From Rhizobiales bacterium CCH10-E5 (lineage in GTDB: Bacteria; Pseudomonadota; Alphaproteobacteria; Rhizobiales; Beijerinckiaceae), in assembly GCA_001556125.1 (NCBI GenBank), contig LSIG01000094.1, forward strand, positions 1-27,332: a DNA stretch of 27,332 bases, given 5' to 3'. Position numbers and translations under genes: made by a program. The stretch's first letter is position 1. Each line of letters opens with the position of its first letter. Shown one piece after another: positions 26,579-27,332 of this stretch. The notes under the pieces are model-generated. The model was not told where the DNA came from, did not search any database, and saw nothing but the letters and a program-made list of their open reading frames with translations.

Positions 26579-26605
26579 AACCCCTCTCCTGTAAGGAGAG
26601 GGGTT
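26579..26605. terminator. Hairpin terminator/REP arm after uvrB
   Basis: AACCCCTCTCCT pairs perfectly with AGGAGAGGGGTT around a 3-base GTA loop, a 12-bp stem, and is followed by CCTATTTTC. It is related to the arms of the elements at 10412-10576 and 22458-22633, so a repeat arm seems to serve as the terminator between convergent uvrB and the AT-rich gene. Confidence 0.75.
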
Positions 26606-26665
26606 CCTATTTTCGTTGAGTCTAGATGCCATCGATGCCGAGCGAGTGCGTGTCGTGCTGAGCAG

Positions 26666-27332
26666 TTATTTGCCCATCAGCTTGTTGGCGGCAGCTGATA
26701 GCATTTTAGCCCGGTCGTCGAGAAATTGTTCAAAATCATCATTGAATAGAGATAGTGGAATTAGGTTGCTTGGCAAAATTGTCTCAATGTTGTTTGCAAG
26801 CCGTGATTTATAGGCTGAAGGCTGAAGGCTACCTACGCGCTTGTTATCAGCAGCAGAAAGGATACAGAAATTTGCTAGTGCGTTTATTCGTATTGAATCA
26901 ACGCCCGCAGAGCGGAGATATGCTTGTGGATAGAGATGGTAGAACTCAGCTCTATTGCCCGATGTCAGCACTTGTGAGATGTTTATGTTGCTTCCATTGA
27001 CGATTGACTTTGGCTGTTGTTGACTCAAAAGAAGAACAAATACCCGAGTATCAACTGTCCCAATTATGAAGCGCCTATCCTTGAAGTAAATCTCGTTTAC
27101 GGGAGCTTCGAAGCTGCCGAGGGTGCTTTCTCCAGCGCTTCTCAGTAGCTTTGCGCCGCTGATGTCAGCTTCCAGATTCCGTTTTGTTGCGCTGCTGTAG
27201 CGCCTTGAAAAAGCTGAGCGCCAAAACCATTGCTTGATGGTGTTGGCCTGCTTGTCCGTCAGCGAAATCTGTTCACCCTCAGAGTCCGTCCCGGAACTCA
27301 TGACGCTCGCGCGATGCGGCGGATAAGAACCA
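26666..27332 (-). CDS. Partial DUF262/DUF1524 (GmrSD-like) protein, C-terminal part, cut by window edge
   Basis: The visible part is at least 221 residues. The frame stays open through the ATG at 27301 to the window edge, and no ribosome site precedes that ATG, so the real start is probably outside. Counting from that ATG, the features are WFWRSAFSRRYSS (25-37), then EFYHLYPQAYL (119-129) with H122, then INALANFCILSAADNK (139-154), a PSAY motif (161-164) and a basic/acidic helical end. This order resembles the C-terminal half of DUF262 proteins with a DUF1524 HNH-like nuclease (motif HxxP), as in GmrSD type IV restriction enzymes. GC is far below the rest of the window (about 38% in one 60-base stretch counted), which suggests horizontal transfer. 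Family assignment is from memory of motifs. Confidence 0.65.
   Translation of the reverse strand, partial: GSYPPHRASVMSSGTDSEGEQISLTDKQANTIKQWFWRSAFSRRYSSATKRNLEADISGAKLLRSAGESTLGSFEAPVNEIYFKDRRFIIGTVDTRVFVLLLSQQQPKSIVNGSNINISQVLTSGNRAEFYHLYPQAYLRSAGVDSIRINALANFCILSAADNKRVGSLQPSAYKSRLANNIETILPSNLIPLSLFNDDFEQFLDDRAKMLSAAANKLMGK

Noticed and set aside
26755..27000. 81-codon plus-strand frame in the AT-rich tail
   Set aside because: It is antisense to the DUF262-like frame, which carries recognisable family motifs. The plus frame has none.

Overview
The window is high-GC DNA with an alphaproteobacterial look, most like Rhizobiales and possibly a Bosea/Methylobacterium-type soil or plant-associated bacterium. 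This is inferred from gene order (phoR-pstSCAB-phoU-phoB), protein style (Tat-exported ABC binding protein, long UvrB with N- and C-terminal extensions) and many short palindromic intergenic repeats. No tRNA, rRNA, CRISPR array, insertion sequence or integrase was recognised.

Layout. Positions 1-766 hold no recognisable gene but carry GC-rich palindromic repeats. Two small genes follow: a tiny exported two-cysteine protein and an 87-residue helical protein. Positions 1567-11.1 kb and on to 12374 look like a carbohydrate (probably L-fucose or a similar 6-deoxy sugar or sugar acid) catabolic locus. On the minus strand there is an aldo/keto reductase, a lactonase-type amidohydrolase and a FucU mutarotase. 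Divergently on the plus strand lie an ABC sugar binding protein, two permeases, a DapA-family aldolase, a GntR/FCD regulator and a complete three-gene TRAP transporter. The ABC importer has no ATPase gene here, and the dehydratase expected for a fuconate route is also missing.

Next come two minus-strand genes, a YdfG-like short-chain dehydrogenase and a PPK2 polyphosphate kinase. After these is the complete phosphate-starvation module phoR, pstS, pstC, pstA, pstB, phoU, phoB (14366-21074). A textbook Pho box sits before pstS, and two strong hairpins lie between pstS and pstC. The predicted PhoR starts directly at its PAS-like region and has no membrane segment.

The tail carries a BaiN/HI0933-type flavoprotein, an exported TPR-like protein, a translationally coupled pair of small proteins (DUF2945-like plus a small domain also seen in phage-type proteins) and uvrB. 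The last 700 bases are strikingly AT-rich. They encode, on the minus strand, the C-terminal part of what looks like a DUF262/DUF1524 (GmrSD-like) protein cut by the window edge, a probable horizontally acquired defence gene and the strongest lead to something new.

A second theme is the repeats. At least six palindromic intergenic element families or copies occur, several placed exactly between a binding-protein gene and its permease gene. A 93-bp element and a 165-176-bp element each occur twice.
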